Of a stretch of 64,000 nt of DNA, positions 1 through 8,506 are shown in pieces. A program made the position numbers and the translations under genes. How positions within the stretch are numbered: the first letter of the stretch is position 1; each line of letters begins with the position of its first letter. The notes beneath the pieces were generated by a model that was given only the letters and a program-made list of their open reading frames with translations, was not told the origin of the DNA and made no database searches. The DNA is from Thiomicrorhabdus sp. (GTDB lineage: Bacteria > Pseudomonadota > Gammaproteobacteria > Thiomicrospirales > Thiomicrospiraceae): positions 1-64,000 of the forward strand of contig NZ_OY782569.1 in NCBI RefSeq assembly GCF_963677875.1, written 5' to 3'.

Positions 1-45
1 GTGCCGTCAAAATGGTTTGTCGGTGCGTTCTCAGGAGGCGATCGG

Positions 46-681
46 ATGAAGGCTCAAGTAACAATCATTGATTACGGAGCCGGTAATCTGCTGAATGTGC
101 AACGTGCTTTCGAGCATCAGGGAGCCAGTGTTGCAATTGCAACCGACGCCGATGCCATCCTGCAAGCCAATCGTCTGGTGTTTCCTGGTGTCGGTGCTTT
201 TCCGCAGGCAATGCGGCGTTTGCAGGAAATGGCGATTCTTGAAGCGATTAAAGAGGCTGCCGTGCAAAAGCCGTTTCTCGGCATCTGTCTTGGTATGCAG
301 ATGATGCTGGAGACGAGTGAAGAATTTTCCCGAACAGAGGGGTTAGGGTTGATTGAGGGGCAGGTTGCAGCTCTGCCAAACCAATCTCCTGATGGCGAAA
401 ATTTAAGGGTGCCGCATATCGGCTGGGCGCCGATTTTTCCGCAACAGGTCGCTTGGGAGCAGACTTTGCTTTCTCAAGTGCCAGAGAATAACGCCTTCTA
501 TTTTGTGCATTCGTATTATGCTGATCCGGTGAATAAGGAGGATCAGGCAGCGGTTTTTGAATTCGGCGGCCACAAAATCACCGCAGCGATTCAACGTGAC
601 AACCTGTTCGGTTGTCAGTTCCATCCTGAGAAATCCGGCGAACAGGGATTGGCGCTGATCGAAGCATTTCTGGCAATTTAA
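46..681 (+). CDS. hisH: HisH-type glutamine amidotransferase subunit
   Basis: Class I glutamine amidotransferase of the HisH family, 211 residues. The nucleophile lies in GICLG (Cys81) and the His/Glu pair in FHPEKSGEQG (His193, Glu195), so the glutaminase triad is present. The start is ATG 46, preceded by GGAGG; reading is open further upstream but without a ribosome site. In histidine synthesis HisH feeds ammonia to HisF. Here it stands directly before a NeuB-type synthase, a CMP-sugar synthetase and a Maf glycosyltransferase, not beside his genes. Such HisH copies usually pair with a HisF copy and a WbpG/PseA-type amidotransferase to put an acetamidino group on a nonulosonic acid. That role is inferred; the partners would lie before the window. 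Confidence 0.85.
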   Translation: MKAQVTIIDYGAGNLLNVQRAFEHQGASVAIATDADAILQANRLVFPGVGAFPQAMRRLQEMAILEAIKEAAVQKPFLGICLGMQMMLETSEEFSRTEGLGLIEGQVAALPNQSPDGENLRVPHIGWAPIFPQQVAWEQTLLSQVPENNAFYFVHSYYADPVNKEDQAAVFEFGGHKITAAIQRDNLFGCQFHPEKSGEQGLALIEAFLAI

Positions 682-720
682 TGCTAAAAAGTCTGAATCA
701 GGTTTAGGCAGGAGGATTGA

Positions 721-1780
721 ATGGGATTTTGGCAAACGATTCAACAACAGGAACGGCCGCTGTTTCTGCCGGATATCGGCACTTATTTCAATCAGGATAT
801 CGAACAGGCCAAAGCAATGGTTAACGCTTTGCTGGCCGCAGGAGTGACTGCATTGAAAGGGGAGATTCTGCAGACGGCTGATATTTGCCTGCCGGCTGAA
901 GAGTCCGGAAAGGAACGCTATTGGGGGGCATAAGGATTGCAAAGCTTCAGGAAGAAAATTACCGCGAATTGATTGAACGTAAAGTGGTGTCCTTGGCGGA
1001 TTATAGGGTGTTGTTTTCCTATGCACGCGAGCAAGGGATGCAGCTGGTGCTTTCTGTGTACGATTTTGAAGGCGCTGATTTTGCGAAGCAGATCGGAGCG
1101 GGTAGCGATCAAAATCGCATCTTCGAATATCACCCATCAACCTTTGATCGAATATGTTGCAGGTCTCGGTTTGCCGATGATTTTTTGATACTGGACATTC
1201 AACTCTGGAAGAAGCGGCTAGGGCGCTTAATTGGGCGCAGGATCAAGGTAATTTTGATTTGTTGGTGGAACACAGTCCTCCGGGACCACCGAATGGCGCG
1301 GAAAAAGCAGAACCTGCGTTTTATGCAGACTCTGGGGGCCGGCCTGGCGGTGCCGTACGGTTTGTCGGATCATTTCGGTGGTGAAGAGATGCTGCTTGCC
1401 GCGACTGCGCTGGGGGCAACGGTATTGGAAAAAGGGGTTTGCCCGGATGAAATGGAGAATGAACAGGATGGCGGGCACGCCTTGCCGATCGGTAAGGTGG
1501 CGGAAGTTTTGTGCAGAATTTATCACATTGCCGATGCTTTGGGGGATGGAACCCGTCATCTGGCCCGGCAGGAGAGCAAAATACGTTTCCAGGATGGGAT
1601 TAGTTGCCGCGACAGACTTGGCCTCTGGACGAGGTGCTGACTCTGCGGTCGGTACAGTTTGCTTTTCCCGCTAAAGGGATCGGCTGTGAATACTGGTCGG
1701 AAGTTGAAGGCCAGTGCGTTAAGCAGGCGGTGCAAAAAGGCCAGGTTATTAAGTGGTCGGATTTGGAATTCGATGCTTGA
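721..1780 (+). CDS. NeuB-family nonulosonic acid synthase, broken by about six indels
   Basis: Condenses a hexosamine-type sugar with phosphoenolpyruvate to make a sialic-like acid (family function). The start is ATG 721 behind AGGAGG. The protein can be followed to TGA 1780 only by changing frame near 923-928 (G6), 1100-1102 (G3), 1181-1186 (T6), 1302-1306 (A5), 1589-1590 (CC) and 1627-1628 (GG). Between breaks the family is clear: LPDIGTYFNQDIEQAK, IKIASSNITHQPLIEYVA, DTGHSTLEEA, GLSDHFGGEEMLLAATALGA, EKGVCPDE, HALPI, RMGLVA, then a C-terminal SAF-like part (FAFPAKGIGCEYW). It belongs to the divergent branch with KGEIL in place of the usual KFQ motif. Each break is cured by one base, five removals and one addition, and no segment is degraded, so sequence error is more likely than a pseudogene. 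Confidence 0.8.
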
Positions 1781-2869
1781 TTCGCATTGGTTGCCAGGAG
1801 ATCCAGCGTTTTTTGGGAATGCATCCAGCGGCTTTGGAATGGAAGGTACTTAAGCCTGACACACTTAAAAACAATCCTCAATCCGTAGCATTTTATCGGA
1901 AATTGCAACACCTTTATCCCGACGTGTTAAAAGCATGTCGGTATGATTTTAAATTCCTGCAACTGCATACTCATCATGCTTTTCCTCAAGGATTTTTCCG
2001 CCTGCAAACCCGGCATCAAGATCACTTCTTGAAAGTGATCGACGCTAAACAGGCGCAACGTCAACAGCATGTAAATGAGGTTGCTTTATGGCTGAAGCGG
2101 CACGGGATAACCGTCAGTGTTTTTGCTGGATGAAGCGCCTTTAATCGTCAATGATGGGCTGTGTCTGCTGCGTTTTGATTATCTGCCGGGGCGTTTCTGT
2201 GAGGCCGGTGTTGAAGATATGCGCTTACTTGGACATTCCATCGCGCGCATGCATCTGGCACTGGAACATTACCCGCACCGAGAACAAGTGAAAGCCGCCG
2301 GGTTGAAGCGGCACGAGCGCTTAAAACAGCGCTTTTCGGAGATTCGAAAATCCTTGACCAAATTGCCGGTAGAAGTTGCCGGAATATTGGACAACTATCC
2401 GCCCGACGACTTGGAGCTTTTGATTGAAGAAGCCCAGATGGTTCACGGAGACCTGAATATGGGCAATGTGTGGTTTAATGGGGAGGAATGCGTCTTTCTC
2501 GACCTTGAGGAAAGTCTGTCGGCCTGGTTTACCCCAATGAAGGATTTGGCCTTTGTTTTGGAACGGTTTGTTTTAACGCATCCTGAATGTCGCCATGAAG
2601 ATTTAGGCTGCGCTTTCCTGCGGGCCTACTACCGACAGCATCATGGTCGCTTCAATCATCCGGAACATCTCGGCAGGCTGTTGCAGGCTCTGGCGATACG
2701 GGCATTGCTGATTTTATCGGAAATTTCCGAGAGCAAAGGCGTCCCAATGTCGAATGAGTGGAAAAAGTTCGTCTATTTGTTTAAGCTGGCTCACAACCAA
2801 AGCGAACTACTACAAAGAATTCTATGGCGAGCAGCGCAAAGCCCACAAGATCTCCGATCAGACTGCTGA
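1773..2869 (+). CDS. APH-fold small-molecule kinase, frameshifted
   Basis: Aminoglycoside-phosphotransferase-fold kinase; the Brenner motif HGDLNMGN is followed by the metal-binding VFLDLEES. The open frame from about 1819 runs to 2133, and the rest continues in the next frame from about 2117 to TGA 2869, so one extra base lies near 2108-2117. ATG 1773, overlapping the synthase stop as ATGCTTGA, would give a natural start if the T6 run at 1809-1814 held one T too many; otherwise ATG 1819 is the first usable start. Kinases of this fold occur in nonulosonate and flagellin glycosylation clusters, where they may phosphorylate a sugar or salvage an intermediate. Substrate unknown. The end overlaps the next gene by 46 bases. 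Confidence 0.6.
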
Positions 2870-3966
2870 TCACCGCCCGCGATCCAGCAACGGCGGTTTC
2901 CTTCCAAAAGCTGATTCCCAGGCTGCAGGCGAATTTGCATTTCGACATTTTGATCGTCGCTCAGGCGCCCGGCAGCGACATTCTGCGTCAGGAAGGACTG
3001 GCGGTTGAAGAATTTTTTCCCCAAGACAGTTTTGAACGCAAGCAGAAGCAACTTGAACAAGTCTTTGACAAGGTTGCACCGGATGCGGTTTTATGCGGTA
3101 TTTCCGGCCCCGACCTTGGGGTCGACGAAGCGACGCTGGCGGTTGCAAAACAGCGGGGAATCCCGAGTTATGCTTTACAGAGCTTCTGGGGAGATATTAA
3201 TCAGTTAAGCGGTGCGACTCCCGACTGCGCTTTTGTTCTCGACGACGAAGCAACGGTTTTGACTAAAGAGCGATATCCGCAGATTCGCTGTATTCCGATC
3301 GGCTCGATTAAACATGCCGATTTTGCTGCCTGCGATGCTCTGCAGATTCGCGCAAGTAAACGGGCAAATTATGTCGGTGAAGGCGAGGTTCTGATCGGTT
3401 TTTACGGTCAGCCGATTTTGGAAATAGACGGTTATTTTTCCAGTATTGAAGCAATGGTGCGGCAATTGATGAGCTGGCCGAGACCCTTCAAACTGTTATA
3501 TCGTCCGCACCCGAAAGAGTCGGATACCCTGTTTAATCAAACCTTGAAGCTGTTTCGGGATTCTCTGGGGGATCGGGTTCTGGTCGACGATCAGAAAGAC
3601 ATCATACACAGTTTGAGCGTCTGTGATCTGGTTGTCAGCGTTTTTTCAACCTGTGGTTTTGATAATTTATATCTCAATGAAATTTCCCCCCGGCCGTTTA
3701 ATACAAGTGTCTACCTGTGGTTTGAGCCTGCTATGATTGAATGGTGGCGTCAGTACAGTGGTTTGACGCAGATGCCGCTGGTGGAAGAGGGATTGTTGCT
3801 CTCGCCGGAGTCTGAGGAAAGCATTCTTGAGGTTTTTGAGAAAGGGCTGGATCCGCAAGTGCGTCAAATTCTGTGGCAAAGAGCCAAGCAGCACCTTCCG
3901 GATGCCTCGCTGGCGGTGGACACTTTAATTAATACTTTGGTGGACGATTTCAATGCAGATGTATGA
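2824..3966 (+). CDS. GT-B-like protein of the glycosylation cluster
   Basis: 380 residues with no signal peptide or clear membrane segment. Features recall GT-B-fold transferases such as CDP-glycerol transferases and sialyltransferase-like proteins: a Rossmann-type start (RLLITARDPATAVSF), a YRPHPKE motif near residue 227 and a SVFSTCGFDN motif near 271, like the nucleotide-binding serine/threonine loop of that group. I cannot name the enzyme. Translational overlap with the kinase before it and with the nucleotidyltransferase after it (ATG 3953 lies inside this gene) shows one operon, so it probably acts on or transfers the same nonulosonic acid or a precursor. Confidence 0.55.
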   Translation: MASSAKPTRSPIRLLITARDPATAVSFQKLIPRLQANLHFDILIVAQAPGSDILRQEGLAVEEFFPQDSFERKQKQLEQVFDKVAPDAVLCGISGPDLGVDEATLAVAKQRGIPSYALQSFWGDINQLSGATPDCAFVLDDEATVLTKERYPQIRCIPIGSIKHADFAACDALQIRASKRANYVGEGEVLIGFYGQPILEIDGYFSSIEAMVRQLMSWPRPFKLLYRPHPKESDTLFNQTLKLFRDSLGDRVLVDDQKDIIHSLSVCDLVVSVFSTCGFDNLYLNEISPRPFNTSVYLWFEPAMIEWWRQYSGLTQMPLVEEGLLLSPESEESILEVFEKGLDPQVRQILWQRAKQHLPDASLAVDTLINTLVDDFNADV

Positions 3967-5029
3967 CTGGCAAGAAGTAGCCGTCGGCGAAACCGACGAC
4001 ATCCGTACTGCTTTAAGCGTGCTGGACAGCGCTTCCCTGCAGATTGTGCTGGTGGTGTCCGAGGAGCAGGCGTTGCTTGGAACCGTTACGGATGGTGATG
4101 TCCGCCGTGCGCTTTTGCGTGGCGAGTCCCTCGACAGCCCAGTGGTAAAGGCGATGAATCCGACTCCGGTAACCGGTACTTCCAACGATAGCGAAACTGC
4201 CTGGCGCAAGATTCTGTTTGAGCATTCTCTGCGCCATTTACCGATTCTAGACCAGTGGCGGCGCATCAAAGGCCTGTATTACGGTAAACAGAGTATTCAG
4301 GCCTGTGAGAATCCGGTGGTTCTGATGCTGGGAGGGATGGGAATGCGTTTGCGTCCTTTGACGGAGACGGTACCCAAACCGATGCTGAAGGTCGGTGATA
4401 AGCCCATTCTGGAAACCATTGTCAGTCATATTGCGGAACAGGGGTTTACCGAATTTTATTTCTGTATCAATTACCTTGGCGAGCAGATTCGAGCCTATTT
4501 CGGTCATGGCGAGCGCTGGGGGATTCGCATTTACTATATCGAAGAAAACGAACGCCTGGGTACCGCCGGGGCATTGAGTCTTTTACCTTCTAAGCCCGAT
4601 AAGCCGTTTATTGTGATGAATGGCGACCTGCTGACCAAAATTGATTTGCGTTCGCTGCTGAATTTTCATCAGGATCATCAGAACGAAGTCACTGCCTGCG
4701 TGCGCGAATATTCGCAGCAGGTGCCTTACGGGGTTATGGAGCTGGAAGAAGGGACGGTCTCGCAGATTGTCGAAAAGCCTGTGTATCGCTATTTTGTGAA
4801 TGCCGGTATTTATGCCTTGTCGCCAACGGCTTTAAGTCTGGTTCCGGATGCCAGTTTCTACGATATGACGACCCTGATGGATGATCTTCTGGACGATCAG
4901 CGCCGCGTCGGCGGTTTTCCTCTTACGGAGTATTGGATGGACATCGGACAGATGCCGGATTTCGAACAGGCGCAGGTCGATTACGATGTCCACTTTACAA
5001 AATTGCATCAAGCAAGCTGGAAAAATTAA
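3953..5029 (+). CDS. CBS-domain sugar-phosphate nucleotidyltransferase
   Basis: 358 residues. About 1-115 form a CBS pair (VTDGDVRRALLRG is typical). From about 121 a nucleotidyltransferase domain opens with the NTP-binding loop LGGMGMRLRPLTETVPKPM, followed by NYLGEQI, the metal-site MNGDLL and VEKP. The same architecture is found in PtmE of Campylobacter, which makes GDP-glucosamine for legionaminic acid. By position and domain order this gene probably supplies the nucleotide-hexosamine that starts the pathway; whether GTP, UTP or CTP is used cannot be read from the sequence. It overlaps the previous gene by 14 bases and the next by one (TAATG). Confidence 0.8.
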   Translation: MQMYDWQEVAVGETDDIRTALSVLDSASLQIVLVVSEEQALLGTVTDGDVRRALLRGESLDSPVVKAMNPTPVTGTSNDSETAWRKILFEHSLRHLPILDQWRRIKGLYYGKQSIQACENPVVLMLGGMGMRLRPLTETVPKPMLKVGDKPILETIVSHIAEQGFTEFYFCINYLGEQIRAYFGHGERWGIRIYYIEENERLGTAGALSLLPSKPDKPFIVMNGDLLTKIDLRSLLNFHQDHQNEVTACVREYSQQVPYGVMELEEGTVSQIVEKPVYRYFVNAGIYALSPTALSLVPDASFYDMTTLMDDLLDDQRRVGGFPLTEYWMDIGQMPDFEQAQVDYDVHFTKLHQASWKN

Positions 5030-5730
5030 TGAATGTTTTAGGTCTGATCCCCGCCCGAGGCGGTTCCAAAGGAATTCCGAAGAAAAACCTGTATCCGATT
5101 ATGGGGAAACCGCTGTTGCAGTACACATTTGATGCCGCGCGCAAGAGTGAATACATCAATCAGATCATGCTTTCCAGCGAAGATGCCGAGATTCGGGATT
5201 TTGCCTCGCGCTGTCATATCGATACCCGCTATCAGCGTCCCGAAGCCCTGGCCACGGATGAAGCAACTACCATTGATGTGGTGCTGGATGTGCTGGATTG
5301 GCTTGAAGAAAGAAACGAGTTGCCTGAAGTGCTGGTGCTGCTGCAACCGACGTCGCCCTTGAGGACCGAACAGGACATTGATCAGGCTTTGAAACAGTTT
5401 ATCGAACAGAATCTGGATTCTCTGGTTGCCGTGCATCCCATGATCGAACATCCGTTTAAGTGCCTTCAGCAGGAGGAAGACGGAAGTTGGCAGTTTTTGG
5501 CGAAACCCGATAAATATGTTTCCCGCCGTCAGGAATACAAAAACGACTATTTTGCGATTAACGGCGCACTCTATATCGTCAGGCCGCAATGGTTGCGGCA
5601 ACATGGAAATTTTGTAGTCGAATCGAAAACGACTCTGTTTGAAATGACCTCTGTCGCTGGAGTCGATGTCGATGATCTGACCGATATTTTTCAGGTCGAA
5701 GCCTATTTGCGAATGGCCTCCAAGCTGTAA
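5029..5730 (+). CDS. CMP-nonulosonic acid cytidylyltransferase (NeuA/LegF/PseF family)
   Basis: 233 residues. Activates the nonulosonic acid with CTP before transfer to flagellin. The CTP-binding start GLIPARGGSKGIPKKN and LQPTSPLR are diagnostic of CMP-sialate synthetases; FAINGALYI and DVDDLTDIFQVE complete the family pattern. ATG 5029 overlaps the stop of the nucleotidyltransferase gene; a longer frame exists upstream but would run deep into that gene. With NeuB-type and PtmE-like neighbours, a legionaminic-type sugar is the best guess, but substrate choice among sialic, pseudaminic and legionaminic acids is not visible. Confidence 0.85.
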   Translation: MNVLGLIPARGGSKGIPKKNLYPIMGKPLLQYTFDAARKSEYINQIMLSSEDAEIRDFASRCHIDTRYQRPEALATDEATTIDVVLDVLDWLEERNELPEVLVLLQPTSPLRTEQDIDQALKQFIEQNLDSLVAVHPMIEHPFKCLQQEEDGSWQFLAKPDKYVSRRQEYKNDYFAINGALYIVRPQWLRQHGNFVVESKTTLFEMTSVAGVDVDDLTDIFQVEAYLRMASKL

Positions 5731-5783
5731 ATTTATGCGACGACCATTCAAAAGTTCTATTTGATTTCACATAAGGAACCATT

Positions 5784-8249
5784 ATGTCAGCAAACTTCGG
5801 TACTCTGCAAAGCAATGCTTTCGGCGATCGTTATTTCCCGCAAATCAACGGCTCGATGTTTGCCAGGCAGTCTTCCGAAGTGCTTTATCGTCAGTATTTT
5901 CCCGAATGGCTGGAAAAGGAAGATCACCTGTTCATTATTATGGGATCCGATTCGGGTTTGGTGTATCAATTTCTGATGTCGCAGACGCTGCCCGAGCATA
6001 CGCACTATGTCATCATTGACTTTCCGCAGGCAATAGCGCATCTGGATTTGCCGGATTCTGCGCTCCGTATCGAAAACGAGCGCGAAGTTCCCCAGGTTCT
6101 GGTGGTCGATGATCAGTTCGATTTGAATCAACTGGCCGTAGTTTTTATGCCTTACCTGATTCGTCAAACTGTCGAGCTGGTACGTTCGTTCGGGGTACAG
6201 GACGCCGAGCAGGGGGGAGATTATCACCGACTGCGCAAGCATTTTGAAGGTGCTTATTCGACGCTGCTAAAACAAGAGTTGATTGCTCTGAACATGAAGC
6301 CTTTCATCGATGCACAGCTGAATAATATGGTGGATAACCTGCGACCGATGGCTGAGATGCGTAATCGACTGGAGGGCGCTACCGCCCTGATTCTCGGCGG
6401 CGGGCCGACTCTGGATTCCGCGATTGACTGGATCAAGAGCAATCAGGAAAAAGTGGTGATTTTTTCCGCAGCGCGCATTGCCAGACGCCTGTTGAAAGAG
6501 GGCATTACTCCGGACATTTTTGTTTCGGTTGATCCGCATGATGTCAGTTTCGATAACTCCAAGGGTATTTTTGCATTCAGCGACCGGAGTCTGCTTATAA
6601 ACAGTCATCATATCAACCCGAAAATCCTCGGGCAATGGCCGGGTGTCAGCGCTTATCTGGCTGATCAGACTCCGTGGCAATCGGCGCAGGCGGAAAATAT
6701 CGGGGCTCCCGGCCCGAATGTGATCAATACCGCTTTGCATGTCGCCTTTGAGCTGGGCTGCTCTACCTTTATTTTCAGCGGTGTCGACATGTGTTTTGTC
6801 GGTAAGCAGGCCTTCGAGTCCGGTTCCGACGAAGCCAAATCCGGCGGTAAGTTCGTTTTTAACGAAATTCAAACCGTTGAAAACAATGCCGGAGAAATCG
6901 CTCAGACGCAACCGATGTATTCGCTTGGAAGGCAGATGATCGAGTCTCAGGTACGTGGTTATCTTCAGCAAAAACCGGCGCTGCAATTCATTACGCTGGG
7001 CCTGAATTCGGCGAAAATGGAAAACGTCCGCTATATAGCCCCTGAAGAGTTGGGGCTGGAAGGTCGGTCGATCCAGTTTGATATCGAAGCGATGATTGAT
7101 GCGTTGTCTCTGGATCGGGAGGCTCGTCAAAAAGCCGTCGGCTCGGTCGTTATGCAAATGAAAGAGCAGGTAAAACGCTTCCATTCTTTACGACAGGATG
7201 CAAAATCCGCGTTGCAGCTGGTAGATAAAATGTATGACCGCAATGGTCAAGAGAACGCTGCGATGGTCAAAAAATTCCTCAAGCTGAAAAAGGTGGTCGA
7301 TAAGGGAATCGGAGCTGATGGCGACATGCTGTTCAACTACGAAAACCGGGCGTTTGCCACCAACTTTAAATCCATCGGCGATGAATCTTCAATGGGACAG
7401 AATGAAGTTCAGGAGCAGTTGCATGCATTTTATTCCGGCGTCGCCGAAGGAGCGGACTTGTTTCATCAAGCGCTCCTGAAAGCTTTGGGTATCGCCGAAC
7501 TGCGTCTGGATGAATTGAACGGGCGCCATCTTGCAGACTGTGAAACGAAGTGGCAGGAACTGCAGCAGCCGGGACGGGCGCTTTTATGGCAGCAATGGCA
7601 TCCGGACGGAAATACGGCCGCTATTGTACGGAATGTCGAAGCCTTCAACCAGATGGTCGAAAATACTCAAACTGTGCAGCTGGCTCAGTTGAAAGAGAAA
7701 AGTGAAAATCTGCCCAGTTTGTTCAATCGCGCTTTGGAAGCTTTTGAAGACCGGGAACCTGCCGAAATCGAAGAAATTCTCCAGCATTTGCAGGCTTTGA
7801 CGCCGCGGGAAGGGTTACAGGATTTAACGCTTTTTTGTCAGGCGCTTTCGAAAGAAATGCAGGCTGATTATGAGGCTGCTCTGGAAGACTACCGCGCCAT
7901 CGAGTATGCGGCAATTCGCCACCAGGCTCTAAAACGAGCTTTGAGCGTCAGTATGCAATTGCAGCATAATCAGCTTTCTCTGCAGCTGCTGGAACAATTG
8001 TGTCATTATTCTCTGGACTATATGTTGCCCTATGCCAATTTGCTGGATTTGCTGGGGCAAAAAGGGTTTGCCGCGGAAGTTCTAAACATGTATCTGCAGC
8101 AGAAACCGGAAAACGATGCGGCGCGCATTCAACTGGCTCAGAAGTGGATCGAATTGCAGCAGATGGATCAGGCAAAACAGCAGTTACAACTGGTGTTAAG
8201 CCGCCATCCCGAACACAAGACCGCACTTCAACTGCTTTCCATGCTGTAG
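5784..8249 (+). CDS. Maf-type (DUF115) flagellin glycosyltransferase
   Basis: 821 residues, AAGGA before ATG 5784. The central part (about 199-430) is the MptE-like/DUF115 domain: LILGGGPTLDSAIDWI, the basic VIFSAARIARRLL, VSVDPHDVSFDN and GVDMCFVG. Proteins of this motility-associated-factor family transfer nonulosonic acids to serine or threonine of flagellin in the cytoplasm. The C-terminal 200 residues are rich in Leu/Gln/Ala helices resembling TPR repeats (YLQQKPENDAARIQLAQKW), likely for substrate binding. It is last in the sugar operon, closed by the hairpin at 8285-8318, and directly upstream of the flagellins it is expected to modify. Confidence 0.88.
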   Translation: MSANFGTLQSNAFGDRYFPQINGSMFARQSSEVLYRQYFPEWLEKEDHLFIIMGSDSGLVYQFLMSQTLPEHTHYVIIDFPQAIAHLDLPDSALRIENEREVPQVLVVDDQFDLNQLAVVFMPYLIRQTVELVRSFGVQDAEQGGDYHRLRKHFEGAYSTLLKQELIALNMKPFIDAQLNNMVDNLRPMAEMRNRLEGATALILGGGPTLDSAIDWIKSNQEKVVIFSAARIARRLLKEGITPDIFVSVDPHDVSFDNSKGIFAFSDRSLLINSHHINPKILGQWPGVSAYLADQTPWQSAQAENIGAPGPNVINTALHVAFELGCSTFIFSGVDMCFVGKQAFESGSDEAKSGGKFVFNEIQTVENNAGEIAQTQPMYSLGRQMIESQVRGYLQQKPALQFITLGLNSAKMENVRYIAPEELGLEGRSIQFDIEAMIDALSLDREARQKAVGSVVMQMKEQVKRFHSLRQDAKSALQLVDKMYDRNGQENAAMVKKFLKLKKVVDKGIGADGDMLFNYENRAFATNFKSIGDESSMGQNEVQEQLHAFYSGVAEGADLFHQALLKALGIAELRLDELNGRHLADCETKWQELQQPGRALLWQQWHPDGNTAAIVRNVEAFNQMVENTQTVQLAQLKEKSENLPSLFNRALEAFEDREPAEIEEILQHLQALTPREGLQDLTLFCQALSKEMQADYEAALEDYRAIEYAAIRHQALKRALSVSMQLQHNQLSLQLLEQLCHYSLDYMLPYANLLDLLGQKGFAAEVLNMYLQQKPENDAARIQLAQKWIELQQMDQAKQQLQLVLSRHPEHKTALQLLSML

Positions 8250-8284
8250 TTTTTATCTGTTTTTCTCCCTCCTCTCTCTAAAAA

Positions 8285-8318
8285 ACGATCCCCGTTGCGG
8301 GGTCGTCAGCATTTTTTT
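8285..8318 (+). terminator. Rho-independent terminator after the Maf gene
   Basis: ACGA-T-CCCCG / TTG / CGGGG-TCGT forms a 9-pair stem with one bulged T; a T7 run follows after a few bases. It separates the glycosylation operon from flaA1. Confidence 0.75.
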
Positions 8319-8384
8319 CATCTCTCTCAAGCCCGTAAATACGGCGTTTCATCTTTTTTCACCCAAAAAGGTGTGATTTTTTAC

Positions 8385-8410
8385 TCAAGCTTTTTCGCAA
8401 ATGCCGTTAA
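8385..8410 (+). promoter_or_regulatory. Sigma-28 (FliA) promoter of flaA1
   Basis: TCAAGCTT, 10 bases, GCCGTTAA, close to the TAAAGTTT-N11-GCCGATAA consensus with a spacer one base short. It lies about 97 bases before the flaA1 start. Identity with the flaA2 upstream region begins at 8408, inside this -10 element, so only the last bases are shared. Confidence 0.65.
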
Positions 8411-8506
8411 AGAGATTGAAGGCGGGGGACACTGCCTCAAAGCTAAAAAGCAAATAAAAACATACACCTACACAAGAGTGATTAAGCATCACAAGGGAGA
8501 AATATC

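Noticed and set aside
1..45. GTG at position 1 as the hisH start
   Set aside because: HisH proteins start at the M of MKAQVTIIDYG; GGAGG stands just before ATG 46.
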